A DNA stretch of 64,000 nucleotides from Diatrype stigma (Eukaryota; Ascomycota; Sordariomycetes; Xylariales; Diatrypaceae): positions 124,001 through 188,000 of the forward strand of contig JAKJXP020000070.1 in NCBI GenBank assembly GCA_022225965.2. Direction: 5' to 3'. Each line of letters opens with the position of its first letter. The first letter of the stretch is position 1. The translations under genes and the position numbers were made by a program. Of the stretch, positions 1 to 12,504 are shown piece after piece. The notes below the pieces were generated by a model. The model was not told the origin of the DNA and did not search any database. It was given only the letters and a program-made list of their open reading frames with translations.

Positions 1-2254
1 CTCCGAAGACTTTCCTGGTGCTTGGTGGTTGAAGATGGATGCAAGCGATATTGCTGTCTGCTGTAAAGATGAGCGAGACATCCTAACGTTCTTGTCTATG
101 CGAGCGAGCTGGATGGCATAGCATGGACGCGGTTGAATCAAGGTATGTCTCCTCTGGCGAGAAATCGACTGAAACAAATAAATATATAGTTCTGACTTCA
201 CTATCCACACGAGGAACGTCGAAATGCAGTAACAACCAGTGTAGAACCCGGAGATATCCTCCTAGGGCTGCTGGTAAGCCATGGGACGCCACAAATGTGA
301 GACCGTTGATGTGGCGATCCCTGCTTGGCTTGCTTGCCTGCTCTTCACCGCCGATATGTAAAAACAACTTGACAAACGTAGTGAAGCTGAAGAGAATGAA
401 CCATATCTACTCCCAACTTCCCAACGCGGGGCCCTGGGCTTTGTATACATAGATCGATCTGAAGATCCTGTGGGGAGGGGGGGAGTGGCTACTCCCACGC
501 CTCAGTAATGACCATGATGATGATTGCTAGTCGTTTCTGCCTGCATAACTATGGATATATAGCATACGTAAGAGTTTATTCCGTAATGTAGGTCATGCTC
601 GGTGTGGGGAACCTGGAAGCTGTTTCAACAAGTTTTGGCCCACCAGTGTACAATACGCAACGCAACTGTAACTGCTGAAATGGTCAATGAGTATGGGGCC
701 CAGGAGTATGCCATTGCGAGCGTAGGATCATCATTGTTTAGTTACTACCGAAGTAGCCAAGGCTCCTCGCTATTCCGGCCTTCCCATACCTGTGTTGCCT
801 ACATCCCACGATGGCTTCCATAATGACAACGACAGGGAGTATGTATATATGTAGGTACCTGATGTCGTCTGCCGCTCTGAACTGCTGCATTAGCGTCTCG
901 TGGCGGGGGGAGCTTGTAACTAGGTACCCAGGTACTGGTCGCCATGGGCACATCCGTGTACCCCCACCTCTTTCTTCAAGCTCTTTCTTGCATCACAGAC
1001 TGCCAGACCGCACAGGCACAGGTGACGCGAAAATTCGCGAGATGACACGTCCCGTCCTGTGGTGATTCCGAGCGAGCGAGCGAGCCAAGATCCAGCAGCT
1101 CTAGAACCCGGCGCCATCTCCTCTGACGACCCGACCGACTCATTACGGTGAAGCAGACGTTCCGAGATAGCGGCGGGCTCCTTTTTCGTTGCATCTACAT
1201 ACTGTAGCTATGTACGAATCAACGTACTAATTACCACCACCACTACTACTACCCTAACCTACCATGGGGATGACTTGGTCAGATTTGCCAACTCATCTCT
1301 CTCGCTGCCAACATCAGATGGTGGAGCTGGAAGCCCATTGGTGTTTAGTCCATGGTGAGGTCTAAACCATTGGCTCCCGTTGGCTCTCCCCCAGTTTGAT
1401 GATGCAAGTTGATGGTGCATGTTCCTTTTTCTTTACATAGTATCAGCATAGTATGCAGAAGGCAGACTGGGCAAGGTGGTGCTGGCCATTGGGCTGAAGA
1501 GAAAATCATTAAGAGAAAAAAAGGGGCGGCCATGGTGGAGCCACGATGCCAGGATGCCACGCCGAGTGGCACCCACCCTGCCTACCCTACATGGTTAGCT
1601 TCTCCTATAAATTAGACTTCGTCACTTTCACTTTCGCTTGTTTGGCCCCGGGGTTTGTCACCACCGATCCTAGTCTAACCAAGTGCTGATCAGGATCAGC
1701 CCAGGATCAGGTAGTTATTGGTATTGACAGTCAGCGACCATCTATTGGAAAATCGATGGTAGATTATCGCTGATAGCTCCTCTCTCACATTGGACCTATC
1801 TTCGTGCGCAGGTAGATTTGAGGGTGCGTCGTACCGGCGCCATGACGGCTACGGGCATACGACCGAGCGCCGTTGCAGCAGAGACGAGAGAGATTGCCGG
1901 AAATACTCCGTTCAAGTAAGGAGCTTGGAGATGCCATGCCATCCCCGTCACGCACGCAGTCTTTTACTAGGCGATGGGAAAAGAAATGAATGAAGAAGAA
2001 AAGAAGCAAAGAGTCTTGCAATTGCCGCTGGTATGTTGTTGGTGTTGGTGCTGGGCATCATGCCTCACCACCATTGCCGCCCGTCCCTCACGTCAAACCT
2101 ATACACAATCTTGTGTAGGTAAGTAGGTAAGTAGGTAGGTAGGTAGTGACTGACATGCCATAACCACCTGTCCTGCATATGCAAGTGGGATGGATGGCAG
2201 TTGAGATGATGATGCTGCAGCCATCGCGCACAGCTGCAGCAGATCCGGAGCCCG

Positions 2255-2257
<3 letters not shown>

Positions 2258-2300
<43 letters not shown>

Positions 2301-2301
2301 C
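2258..2301. repeat. (GT)n-(GC)n alternating purine-pyrimidine microsatellite
   Basis: About seventeen GT dinucleotides run directly into about five GC dinucleotides, giving roughly 44 bases of perfect purine-pyrimidine alternation. Such tracts are known to be able to adopt Z-DNA and to be length-polymorphic. It lies in noncoding sequence. Confidence 0.9.
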
Positions 2302-3654
2302 CAGTCTTCCCTTTCCCTTCGTGCATGGCGAAGAAGAACCCGGGCGCTCTTAAATTGGTCGAATGTTCCGAATTCGACGCGTGTGTGTATGTGTAACGAT
2401 TATTGCAACCTCCTTGCCCGGGGAATCGTTGCACCTGCCACACGCAAGCGTCGTTGGCTTGTGTGTGCTTCCAGGTTGTGTATAGGTATGTAATTGACTT
2501 CCACCTCCCACTTTCTGACTTTGTACGTACATATATCCATGTACGCATACACCGTAGATGCATGTCCGGGAGACAAGCATGACGGAATCGATAGATCTGC
2601 GCCTGATCATCGAGATAGTAGGAGATGTTGATGTAGAGACATTACCTCATCTCATCTGGGTACCTAGCTAGCATCCTCGGGGCAATGCAGTATCAAGCGG
2701 ATAGATCAAGATATGCAGGGAGAGAACCCCAGATTTTCCGTGGTTACTGCTAATAGTTCCGCTGATACTTTTGAAACCAGGTGCTGTGTGAGGTGCAATA
2801 TTTCATGCAAGCATCGGCGGTGGCTCAGTATTAAATGAAGATGAATTTCCGGAGTCGATACAGATTCCATCCCTTCTTGGCCATGTGATCTGTTTCGTGT
2901 GCAACATATAGCTAGAGTGTTCGTCCATGTCTCTCCCTCTTCAATCTCCGTGTATACGGTATACCTACAAACGTCAGCCTTGTCATGCCTTGTGCAACGA
3001 GGCAGCGACGGTTCAACTTCAATCTGGTTGGATTCCTCCTGCCTCCGTCCGGACCCAAGGGGGCATCGGGGACAGGACGGTAGGTACACGCTGACAAGGG
3101 GGGAGGCGGCGAAGACGCTATCGGTACAGATCAGAATTATGTACAGATAGGTAATGGAGTTCGTTAGTTACCGTCAGTCGACATTCCTGGAATTCGGTAC
3201 AAACGCCCAACGGCTAGATCAACTAACTAGTCTAGATATGCATGTAGCATAATCGTGAGAACCAAAAAATGCGATTGCGCTACACCAACCTTGAAGCTGA
3301 ATTTGTTCGACTTATTACCACCAGGTACCATGTGTACCTAAGGTATCTTATGTAACATTTGAACTGACTCGCTGGCTTCCACCACCTGCACTTGGTTATA
3401 TTCCTAAGTACTAAGGTAGTGAGTGGTGTGCCTTGGGCCGGAAAGGCGCCCTATCTCCACATCCCAGCACATCCCGATTCGGAAACTAATTGGATGAAGC
3501 ACGCCGGGTGCCGGGGCTACCCCTGCTTCCAATTGAGTGGTCACTGCCCACTGCCCAGACGCTCGCCGACGAAATTCATTCAGGGTGCCGTCTGGCAGTG
3601 AGAGTGCAGCAGCACCAGCGCGCAGTGCAGCAGGTGCATGCCAGAAAAGGCGAG

Positions 3655-3686
3655 GGGAGCCTGGGAGCCTGGGAGCCTGGGAGCCT
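3655..3686. repeat. tandem GGGAGCCT octamer, four copies
   Basis: Four head-to-tail copies of GGGAGCCT are followed by a decayed fifth unit (AGGGGCCT). Noncoding minisatellite. Confidence 0.85.
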
Positions 3687-5145
3687 AGGGGCCTGGGGGA
3701 AATGTTGCGCCTTTACACTTTCGATACGCTCTGCGCTCTGCGCTTGTGCGCTTGTACGAAGTACCTACGTATGAAATACCTAACTGCTTTGGTAGAGGAA
3801 AAGAAAAGAGCCGGGGTGTCACGCTGGCCAGACGCCAGCCAGGACGGACGCATCAATGGAATCGATCAATTTGATCAAATCAAGGTTGCCCGTTGCCCAT
3901 CGCCCATCGCCCGTCTGTCTGCGCGCCCATCTATGACAACATGGACACCTGCACATTGACGACGAACCCTTATCTTCATCATCTTATTATTCCCTATTCT
4001 CTCTCTTTACTTTTTATCCCGTCTTCCCTCTCGTCTCAACTTGACCTGCCTGTACTGCAACTCGGAGTACCTGGTTCATCTCGTCTTGACCTTGCTTGTC
4101 TGTTAGCATCTGTTAGCATCGCATCTTGTACCTTATAATCGTATACCTTATACCCTACCTACATATACATACCTACTTACTATTGACCTTGTGTAATTTA
4201 CCTAGACTGTAAAACCCAAGAGAGCCAACGACCCCTGAATTAATTCTCCTCGACGACCGCTCGGCCAAATTATTGGATTGTTGGAAAATTTCGAGGACCG
4301 GCCCAGGTTCGTCACAGTTCTCTCTGTTCAACATCCGACACACAGCACCCGACAACCAACAACACTCATACACCATTCTTTCCATGCGCATGTGCGCATC
4401 TTCTTGACCCTTCCCATTGACCCTTTATGTATTCACTTCACTTGTTCATTTCATTTATATTCGAGTATTCCTGTGGCCCCTAGTTGGACCTTAGACTGAT
4501 ACACGAGGTACCTATTCGCTCTCCTGCACTTGTTCTCCTTTGGTATCCGTTCATTGGCTGCCACGCCGTTGTCCGTCCATCAACGTGCATACACACTTCC
4601 ATCCATGATACATGATACATGATACCTAGACACGGCGCGCTTGACACTAGGTGCCCAGCAGCCTAGCAACCCAGCTACCTTTCCAAAACACAAACTTAGT
4701 ATACCGGAATCCTACCTACACATACACATATTACACTTTGATATTATATCAGGGAAGCCAAGTTCACGGAATCCACAAGTCCGTCCGTTTGGCTTTGGCG
4801 CCCTCCATTCCCCACGTTCTGTTTCAGCTGCCATTCGGTAGCAGGCCTGATAATATTGGATCGTTTTTATAATTACTTCGTACCGTTTACGTTTACGCTT
4901 TATATCCAGTCTCCACCTGTCACTACCATGCGCTACCCATAACCCATCTTTTCCTCTTCTCTTCACTAACAGGACGACCGTCGAGCCTGAGCCTATGCCC
5001 AGTCCGTGTTGCGACAGTCGCGATCCTTTTCCTCGGCAGATCTGCTCGCGACGTCCACTAATTTTCATGCTGTGACAGAACATTTCGATACCCGCAATAT
5101 CAATATCCCCAAGCTGTCCAGTACCTATCCAAGCCAGTTGTCACG

Positions 5146-8100
5146 ATGCCGAGCCTCTTCTCCCGCATGAGGTCGAGAGACGGCCCGAAGAAATCAAAGA
5201 AGGCGAATCCCGAATCTCTCACACACCAATTGCCCAATAGGCCCCGTTGGGAAGATGCATATACCCGTTCGACCGTCGAGGCAAACGAGATCCAAGAGCT
5301 CGTCAGACGCTGCACCGAGGAGCTCAAAGCGAGGGGTATGTCTTGTTGATGTTTACTTCGCACTTCGCACAAAATTGTTGCGCAAAGCTTTAGGGGCTGA
5401 CACCCTTTGGAAATCTAGGCCTCGATATTCCGTTTCTGCTTCTACCTTTTCGGCCTACGTCCGATCCTAGCGCTGTGCGCAATTTCATCCGCCATTTCTT
5501 CGATTATGAGCATGAAAGCCTTAGCGGTGAAGCTCTTGCCCAAGAGCTTCGCATGACTGAGCCTATGGTATGTTTGCGACAGCGCCCGCAGTGGTACAAA
5601 ATGCCACGCGAATTCTAGCATCTAATACATATTATAGGTCGTCTGTGGAGTTCTAAAATGGTGCTGGAGCAGGCTTGAAGGAGGAGTTGTTGGATGGGAC
5701 GCCTATGAGCTGTTCAAAGTTGGCGAGTCAGGTATGATCGACAATCTCGATATAACGTCTGTGGATTGCAAGACCTAAACGAACCCGCTTAGATTCGAAC
5801 ATGGCGCGCGACTCCTTCTCGACCTTCATCCCGTTGAGCGTGGAAAACCAGCCTCGATCCCAGATTATTTTCGATTTTTTCGATCTCCTCTCCGCCGTCG
5901 CAGCGCATGGCAAGGTCAATGGCTTTGGTGGACGAAAGCTCTCGCGCATGGCCGCTTGGTGGGCCTTCGAACACAAGGATACTGGCAATGGCCTGGAGGG
6001 CGGATATAAGAACTGGTTGAAGTAAGTACATTTGGCGCCAGTTCGTTAGCATCCACGGTATTGACAAAAACCTGCAGCGCAGCCGATGCCACGAGTCATC
6101 TATTCTTCGCCTATTTACGATCATTGTCGCCAACCCAAGCGCGCAGCGGCATCTCTATGCTCCCCATGTCGTTGCAGAAGTTGTTGCAGGAGACCGAATA
6201 CCCCCCTCAAGTACCAGTATTAATGCAATCAACGACATACAAAGTCGTTATGATCGTCGACACAGTCTCGCCCACGCCATTTGCCCTTTTGCGCCGTGCT
6301 AACCGTTTCCAATACCGCGACGACGACAAAGCGCTTCAGGAGTTTTCGGAGTACCAGGACCCGGTGAAAGCGCTGACAGAGGAGTGTCACAGAGTTTTGA
6401 AGGCTATCTCTCTTGCCAACGAGTCGCAGATATCGAGTTCAAAACACTCCACTAGCCTCAGGGATGCTTCGTGGTCACGTTTCGAGGACATCGGATTTTC
6501 TGGCACCTTGGAAGAAGATGAGGACGATGACCCCGTAAGACAAATTAGAGAATCGCAAAAGACAGGACTGCGGACGTCGCCTGCATCAGCTGGAAACTTC
6601 GGACGGCCGACAACGCCATCTTGGGCGGATTTCCTATCATCTGGCTTCGTGAACGATGCGCCGAGCAGCCCGCCGAACCTTCTGTTGCCGCCGGATAAGA
6701 TCCTGCCGCCCATTGATACCAACCTCAGGCAGCGAAGTTCGCAGTCGCACCGTCCCAGACTCGAGGGAGACGCCCATCTGGAACCCGGCGAATTAGCCAG
6801 TATCAATCGGCTTGATCTGGATGATGCATTCTGGTGGGTGTGGATGAGTAGTCTTGCGCCAGAGGAACCTGCCGAACGCAAAGCCGCATTTGGTCGGTGT
6901 GCCATCATCGAGACTGTGATCCGTGCCGGGCGATGGCTTATCATGGAAGAAATGGTCAAAGGTTCTGCCCCGGAACCGGACGCTGGCGCCTATATTGCAG
7001 AGAAAAAGGGACTCTTCAGCTGGACGAGGCGCAATAAAGGCGTATCTCGCAGCAAATCAGTCGCTGGAAAACGAAACCCGAACGACAATAATGGCGCGAA
7101 GACGGACGGTGCTCCTGGAGCCGGAGCAAGTAAGACGAGTATCGCTCCGGACCAGCAAGCTAAGATCCAAAAGGCGGCACAACAACTTCAGGCCAAAGAG
7201 AACCAGGAGAGGCTGATTGCAACAAGCTTGCCAGAGCGACGAGGACGCACGGATGCCGAGGTAATGAGGGAAAAGACAAATAGTGTTCTCACCCTCCAGC
7301 CGGTAATAATGAGCGAGGCTTCTCCGGCGATGAAGTGGGCAAGCCATTACGATAAACAATCTATCCGCCAAGCTTACCTATCTAATTCCTATGCCGGTCG
7401 TGGTCAGGATCAGCCTGAGGTCCCAACAAACGGACAGACCAACACGAATGGCAGTGCAACGAATGGTAACCAGAAACCAGAGGTGCCTGAGAAGTCGCCT
7501 GCGCCAGTTTCTCCAGTTTCGCCAGTCACTCAACCGCCACCTGGAATTCTGCAACCACCCGCTGCCCAGGGACGTGCTCCCAGTCCCGAGAAAAGGCTTG
7601 AGGCTCCCGCAGATATTCACCCTGCAGAGCGGCCGGCGCCAACGGGTCGCAATTCACCTCTGCCTCCACCGCCACGTGAAAATGACAGCGTGGAGGTAGC
7701 CCGGGAGAGCATAGCATCCCCGGAACCGGACGTCAGCCCTGATGCCAAGAGGCACAAGAAACTGCAAAAAGAAGAGAAAAAGTCAGGTGGTGGTTTCAGG
7801 AAGTTTTTTGGCCGTAATAAAAACCGCCAATCCAAACTGCCTGAGAATGCTGCCAGTGATGTGAACGCAATGCTAGCTCAAGAGAAGACCCAGCCTGAGG
7901 CACCTGCAGAACCTTCAGCCCCTGCCCCAGAGCGTCCGGCGCCAGTCGCCCCCGATTCCGCCGTGAAGTCGTCAGCCGAGTCGCCGGCGGACCGCCCTGA
8001 GGATGCAACCCCGACACAACCTCAAACACCGGCCGCGGTCCCTAAACCGAAATATGCGCCATCCGCTGACGAAGGGCTCTCCCGCGTCGATACGGAAGAT

Positions 8101-8578
8101 GCCGCAGAAGCTAACCGCGAGTTTATGCGTTTCGATCAAGGCCCTCTCTCCGATCAACCCGCCTTTGTACCAGATCTTGAGAGCGAGGATGATGACGATG
8201 ATGCGGTACCACCACCGATTGCTCGACACATGAACAGCTCTCCTGATGCAGAGCCCCGCCCCTCGGAAGAAAGCAGCGCGCCATCACCATCCGTCCCGAT
8301 GCAAGACCGGTGGGCTACAATCAGAAAGAACGCAGCGGACCGCCATGCTCGGCAAAGTGAGGAACAGAGTCGTGGTGGATACAGCAGGGCTACGGATGAT
8401 GACGATAACACCAGCGGAGAAGAGAGTGAGTCCCCCCGGAATCCCCAGCAGTTTCTAACAACAAAGCTAATGTCTAGTAGCTATCGAGTCTCGTGTAGCT
8501 CGCATAAAGGCTCGCGTGGCAGAGTTGACAGGCAATATGGAGGGTAACACAGCACCGCCTGCTTCCGGTCGCCGCTAG
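5146..8578 (+). CDS. Msb1/Mug8-domain (DUF1708) morphogenesis protein
   Basis: Six-exon gene, exons 5146-5335, 5419-5567, 5638-5731, 5793-6021, 6078-8425 and 8478-8578, encoding about 1036 residues. Every junction keeps frame with GT..AG borders. The N-terminal 360 residues read as the fungal Msb1/Mug8 region: segments such as LDIPFLLLPFRPTSDPSAV, RHFFDYEHESLSGEALAQEL, MSLQKLLQETEYPPQ and SPTPFALLRRANRFQYRDDD. The rest is disordered, rich in Pro, Ser and Glu, with a basic patch (GGGFRKFFGRNKNRQ). The last exon gives a short helical tail (AIESRVARIKARVAELTG). It would be missed if the ORF were simply read to the next stop at 8547. In yeasts this family acts with Rho/Cdc42 polarity signalling at growth sites, so a role in polarised hyphal growth is inferred. 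The start is the first ATG of the conserved frame. Confidence 0.87.
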
Positions 8579-10145
8579 TGACAGACTTGAGGCCAGTCTT
8601 CCTCATTTCCCTCCTCATTTCCCATGGGTGCCCCTGCAGATATCGCAGCCATGGGTTCACTTTTCTGCTAGTTTCTAGCAGCTCACCTTCTTGCCGCTAC
8701 CACTGCGGCCATTGATATCCATAATACAGCAGCCCTTCGCCTTATGTTTTCACTTTGATACCAGCAGAACTGATCGTTCTGATTCTTTATTTCGCAATAG
8801 AGGCATATTGCCTCTCGGTGCTTTCCGTTGATCTGACTGGATCTCACAACTCTGACGAGGCCATCTCGCTTCCAGGCAAAGGGTTCTAGATACGCGACAT
8901 AGCTTAGCTACCAATCAACTCTAGTTTGGTTCCTATCACATTGGTGGAGAATGGACACCTTTCAACAAGAATCCTCTGATATCGTTTTCCGTATTACTAG
9001 GAAGGGGAGAAACAATGAGACGAGGTGGAGGAGAAGAGAAAGATACCAGACGACCAGCGGAAAGAGCTTACAACGATACCTATTTGTCTTCGAGTTTTGT
9101 ATGGAGGGAATGATGGAGAGCCTTTTGCTTCCTGATTTATTTTAATTCTTTTTTCCACAACACTTTCTTGTTTGTTGTTTGTATGCAGAAACCGAACAAC
9201 CTTGATAAAGACTTGCTGCTCGATCTCGATGGCTTGGGCAGATAGAAGGGCGGCAGAACTAGCTAAGAAGATGCTTCGTCAAGATTACTTAGACACTTCA
9301 GTTTCTCCTCGTTCGAGCGAAGTTCAGGAAGATGAACCTCGTAGTGTTTCGTTCCCGATTATCACATAGTACCTACGCTCAGCAAGTTCCGCCCTATGGA
9401 AGCTCAAGGGGTATAACAAGATATCATCAGGGCGTCGGCAGTCCAGTCACACATGTAGTAGGTACCTAGAATGGGCCGACTCGGTGTGGATGAAGCAATG
9501 ACATAGGACAAGGCCTTGGCAGCCACCATGGATATACTTAGTCTTGTTTCGACTTTAGAGCCATCCAAGCTGGTTTTCTCTTAGATACATGTGGGGGAGG
9601 AGCAATCAATGGCAAGCCCGCTGCCTTCAAGTGAGGGCTTAGGTAGGCCGGCGTTTTCGTCCGTACGTGAAAGGGGCTACTACCGAGGCACGGGCCATGG
9701 AATACTATGATTCCAGGGGCATGATCATACACGCCAGTGGAGATCTTACTTCGATTGTATCCAAATGCTAAGTCTTATCACATCGAGAGGTTGTAAAGGG
9801 TGTCTGGAGATAACTTGATGGGTTTGCCAAAAGCTGTGTCATTACAATCTGAATAACTCATTTGGTTCTTGTCTCCTACCTCATTCCTCATGATATAATT
9901 GTTAATGGTCCAACATTTTAGCAAGATGTTTCAGCCAATAGCAACCAATTCTGCCTCTACATCAAGGCAAGTTTTTGTTTTATGGTTCCAGCATTGGCAA
10001 ATAGCCCAGTGCTTCCCCTTAACATGGTCTTTACAAGGAGCCACCCAGCTCGAGCATGGAATGAGTTCCTCAGTATTCTATACTCCATAGTTCAGCGTCA
10101 TGTGTCTTGTATTTCGTCTTTTGAGTAGCTGGGGATTGAAGCAAG
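8579..10145. other. intergenic region, probable 3' UTR then no gene seen
   Basis: Contains short open frames only (for example 8951-9145 and 9172-9369), with no domain and no splice-supported extension. The first few hundred bases are probably the 3' UTR of the Msb1-like gene. I see nothing else in it. Confidence 0.5.
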
Positions 10146-11015
10146 TCAGCTCTTCTTCTTTGAAGTGCGGGATACGCCAACATTCTGATAGTACTGCTTG
10201 GCGTTGTTGTCGGATGTGTGTTGGCCGGATTTGCGAGTACGCGGAGGGCTTGAAGGTGGACCTGCTGGCTCGCTATGATCTCGATCTGGTGTTTTCCGGG
10301 ACTCGCTTGTATGACCATTGGTGCTTGATGAGGTTGTGCCAGCGTTATAGGTCCTGAAGTCAGGTCCAAAAAGGCTTTGGTTAAGAACCGGCGTCGGCTT
10401 TCGAAGAGTGTTCTTACGAGCGGTTAAAGCCATGTTCTGGAGGTCTAGGTCACAAGGACTTTCAGTTGCTTTGCGCTTAGTCCCCGCTTTAGCGTCTGCA
10501 TACGAGTAAAGGTTAGATACAGCAATGGGAGTGAGCCATGTTGCAAAACGGGCTCACCTACTTGTTGTGGGGGTCACAGGCATATTACTTAAATCAATCG
10601 AGCCTTGGATTGGCTCATCGTCGGCTGTCAAATCTACAGGAAGATTGGCCGTTGTGGGTGTCGGTTGGCTCTGGTTCCCTCGTGGGAAATGTGCCAACAA
10701 GATGGACTGGATGTCTGGCAAGTTTAGAAACGCATTGCCACGGAGCTTGCTGTGAACATCATCCGCTTCTTCTTCGAGTCGCCTTGTTTTCTTTGCCAGT
10801 TGTTCAAGCTTTGCCGATGCGTCCTTGTCTATAGCTGCAAAGACTTCTTCGACCTTCAGCTTGAACTGTGCTGAGAAATCATTCGATAGCTTGACCATAG
10901 CGGTGGCCTTTTTATGATCTCGGCGGACCTTGATTTGCTTTTCTTCAAAGGAGACCGCAGTTTCCAGGTTGGCATCGACCGCGCCCCTCAGAACCTGAGA
11001 GCCGCTAGGATCCAT
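10146..11015 (-). CDS. unrecognised coiled-coil nuclear-type protein
   Basis: Two-exon model, exons 11015-10562 and 10495-10146, about 267 residues; not a family I recognise. Residues 20-110 are charged and helical (SFEEKQIKVRRDHKKATA, AKLEQLAKKTRRLEEEAD), consistent with a coiled coil. A short PVDLTADDEPI segment resembles acidic SUMO-interacting motifs. The C-terminal half is basic and Ser/Thr/Pro-rich (ALTARKNTLRKPTPV, ending RTSKKKS), which would suit a nuclear or DNA-bound protein. The splice is awkward. Joining the two frames needs a GTAGGT donor at 10561, while the stronger GTGAGC donor four bases downstream in the gene leads to an early stop near residue 155. So the second exon, or this exact donor, is uncertain. 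Confidence 0.55.
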
Positions 11016-11872
11016 CCTCCTGTGTCTATAGGTGGACTTACAAGAAGGGTAGATAATGTATTAACGACAAGTTTCGAGACGTATATACGAACCCTCAAAC
11101 GAGGAGCAGGAAATAGGGGCTTCGAGATGTTTGATGGGGGATATTTAATGGGGGGGTGACTATCATCTGGGGTTCGCCGGTAATTGATAGGCAGCAAATG
11201 TTAGGCAGCAACCTTGAAATGTTGAGATGAAGGACCGGATGCGTTTCTGCTAGAATTCAGCTGGCCATCTGCACATACCCGACATCATGGATGTTTGAAT
11301 GCACCTTCCGAGACTCTTGGTTTCGGTTGCATAAGTGAGTCAGGTGCGCTCCTAGGCGACCCCGTTCACCCAGTCTTCTAAGGTGCTGATTGGAAGTGAG
11401 TTCTCAAATCTTCCAACGTACTTTCCTCAGGCTACCACTCTTGTCACCTGTAACAGCGAGATCGGCGGTTACTCATTCATGTCTGCACTATTTTATGAGG
11501 GGTGTAGGTCAAGAGCAACTAGGTAGCTCCGGTAACGTTCGAGTTTTGCCATGGGAAGGAACACTCGAAGTGCGCCCAGATTAGGCCACCACGGAATTTC
11601 AGTTCCATTCTGTCATTACCACAAGGACTTGATTGACAACAGGAAACAGTCTCCATTAACACAGATGCTGAAAGGCATGTGCTTGTTCCGTATAACTAGG
11701 TACCTAACGCCCCTGAATGCCCCCCACCCCTCCTCATTCCCCTCTAGCGATTATCTCGAGCGTCAAGTATCCTTACGCGCTACGGTAGCTTTGAACCTAT
11801 CCATCTGCAGTGCAGTGTGCGAGAACCGTAAACTTAATTGAACGGATCTTCCTTATTCCTTCTTGCTCGTGA
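11016..11872. other. intergenic region, nothing recognised
   Basis: Lies between the divergently placed start of the coiled-coil gene and the 3' end of the repeat-containing secreted protein gene. Short overlapping open frames on both strands show no domain or consistent splice pattern. Confidence 0.5.
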
Positions 11873-12504
11873 TCAAGGTACTCAGAACAGACTCGGTATC
11901 AGTACATTTCGAGGAAGCAGTGCCCAGGTCTCCAAGAAGCAAGCTATGTCAGTCAAGGTTACATAAGAGTGGGTGGGCGTTCAAATTACTTACCCTGTAA
12001 CGAGGACAGTAGAGGCGCAGTGACGCTGGGTTGACCGCTACCAGTAACGGACGGGAAGGTCTCGAGGTTAGTGACCGTCGAGGCCGGAGCCGAAGTTGCG
12101 GTCCAGTCGACAGTCGTGGTGTTTCCAGGAGAGCCCAGGGTCGTGGTCCCGGTGAACTCCGAGGTATCAGTGTCGAAACTGAAAGGAACTGATGTAAGGT
12201 TCATGGTTGTGCTAGTACTGTGGTGGTCACTCGTAGTGCTGAGGGATGCAGCACTCGAAGACAAGGGAGCAGGATCACCACGCTTAAGCGTAGGTTCGTA
12301 AGAGGCGGTGCTGCTTGTAAGGTTGACAGAGTCGCCGAATCCATGCGAAGGTCTGTAAGAGACAGTGCTACTCGTGAAGTTGACCGAGTCGCCAAGCCCA
12401 TGTGTAGGTCTGTAAGAGACAGTGCTGCTCGTAAAGTTGACAGAACCGTCAATCCCGTGAGCAACGGCGATGAGTGCCAGAGAGACATATGCTTGAAACT
12501 TCAT
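11873..12504 (-). CDS. Ser/Thr-rich secreted protein with three 19-residue repeats
   Basis: Starts at the ATG at 12504 with a clear signal peptide (MKFQAYVSLALIAVAHG). It continues with three tandem 19-residue repeats of the form SVNFTSSTVSYRPTHGLGD, each carrying an N-glycosylation sequon (NFT, NFT, NLT). The third copy ends in LKRGD, a single possible Kex2 site. The remainder is Ser/Thr-rich (TSEFTGTTTLGSPGNTTT), suggesting heavy O-glycosylation and a cell-surface or secreted location. The open frame closes at 11986, but that stop lies inside a perfect donor (GTAAGT after 11993), so a second exon is likely. An acceptor giving a 28-residue tail ending ITSKKE would finish at 11873; a stronger TAG acceptor gives a different tail ending at 11902. 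A TATA-like CTTATATTC lies about 60 bases upstream. Family unknown; candidate effector or wall protein. Confidence 0.62.
12274..12444 (-). repeat. three 57-bp in-frame tandem repeats
   Basis: Codes for the three SVNFTSST-type copies in the secreted protein. The first two copies differ at only a few codons and the third is more diverged (NLTSSTASYEP). Confidence 0.85.

Larger units (their letters stand above)
1..5145. other. gene-poor leader region upstream of the Msb1-like gene
   Basis: I see no convincing coding gene here. Open frames are short, overlap on both strands and show no recognisable domain. The stretch holds microsatellites (GTAGGTAA/GTAGGTAG at about 2114-2146, a GT then GC tract at 2258-2301, four GGGAGCCT units at 3655-3686). 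From about 3,950 to 4,560 it becomes strongly pyrimidine-rich on the plus strand. That CT bias, ending some 600 bases before the first ATG at 5146, is typical of fungal promoter and leader DNA, so the distal part probably belongs to the regulatory region of the next gene. An unrecognised orphan or noncoding gene cannot be excluded. Confidence 0.5.

Noticed and set aside
9172..9369. Short plus-strand frame downstream of the Msb1-like gene
   Set aside because: Too short and domain-free; more likely 3' UTR or intergenic sequence.
11873..12504. SVNFTSST repeat protein as a Kex2-processed peptide precursor
   Set aside because: Only one KR site, not one per repeat; glycosylation sequons point to a surface protein instead.
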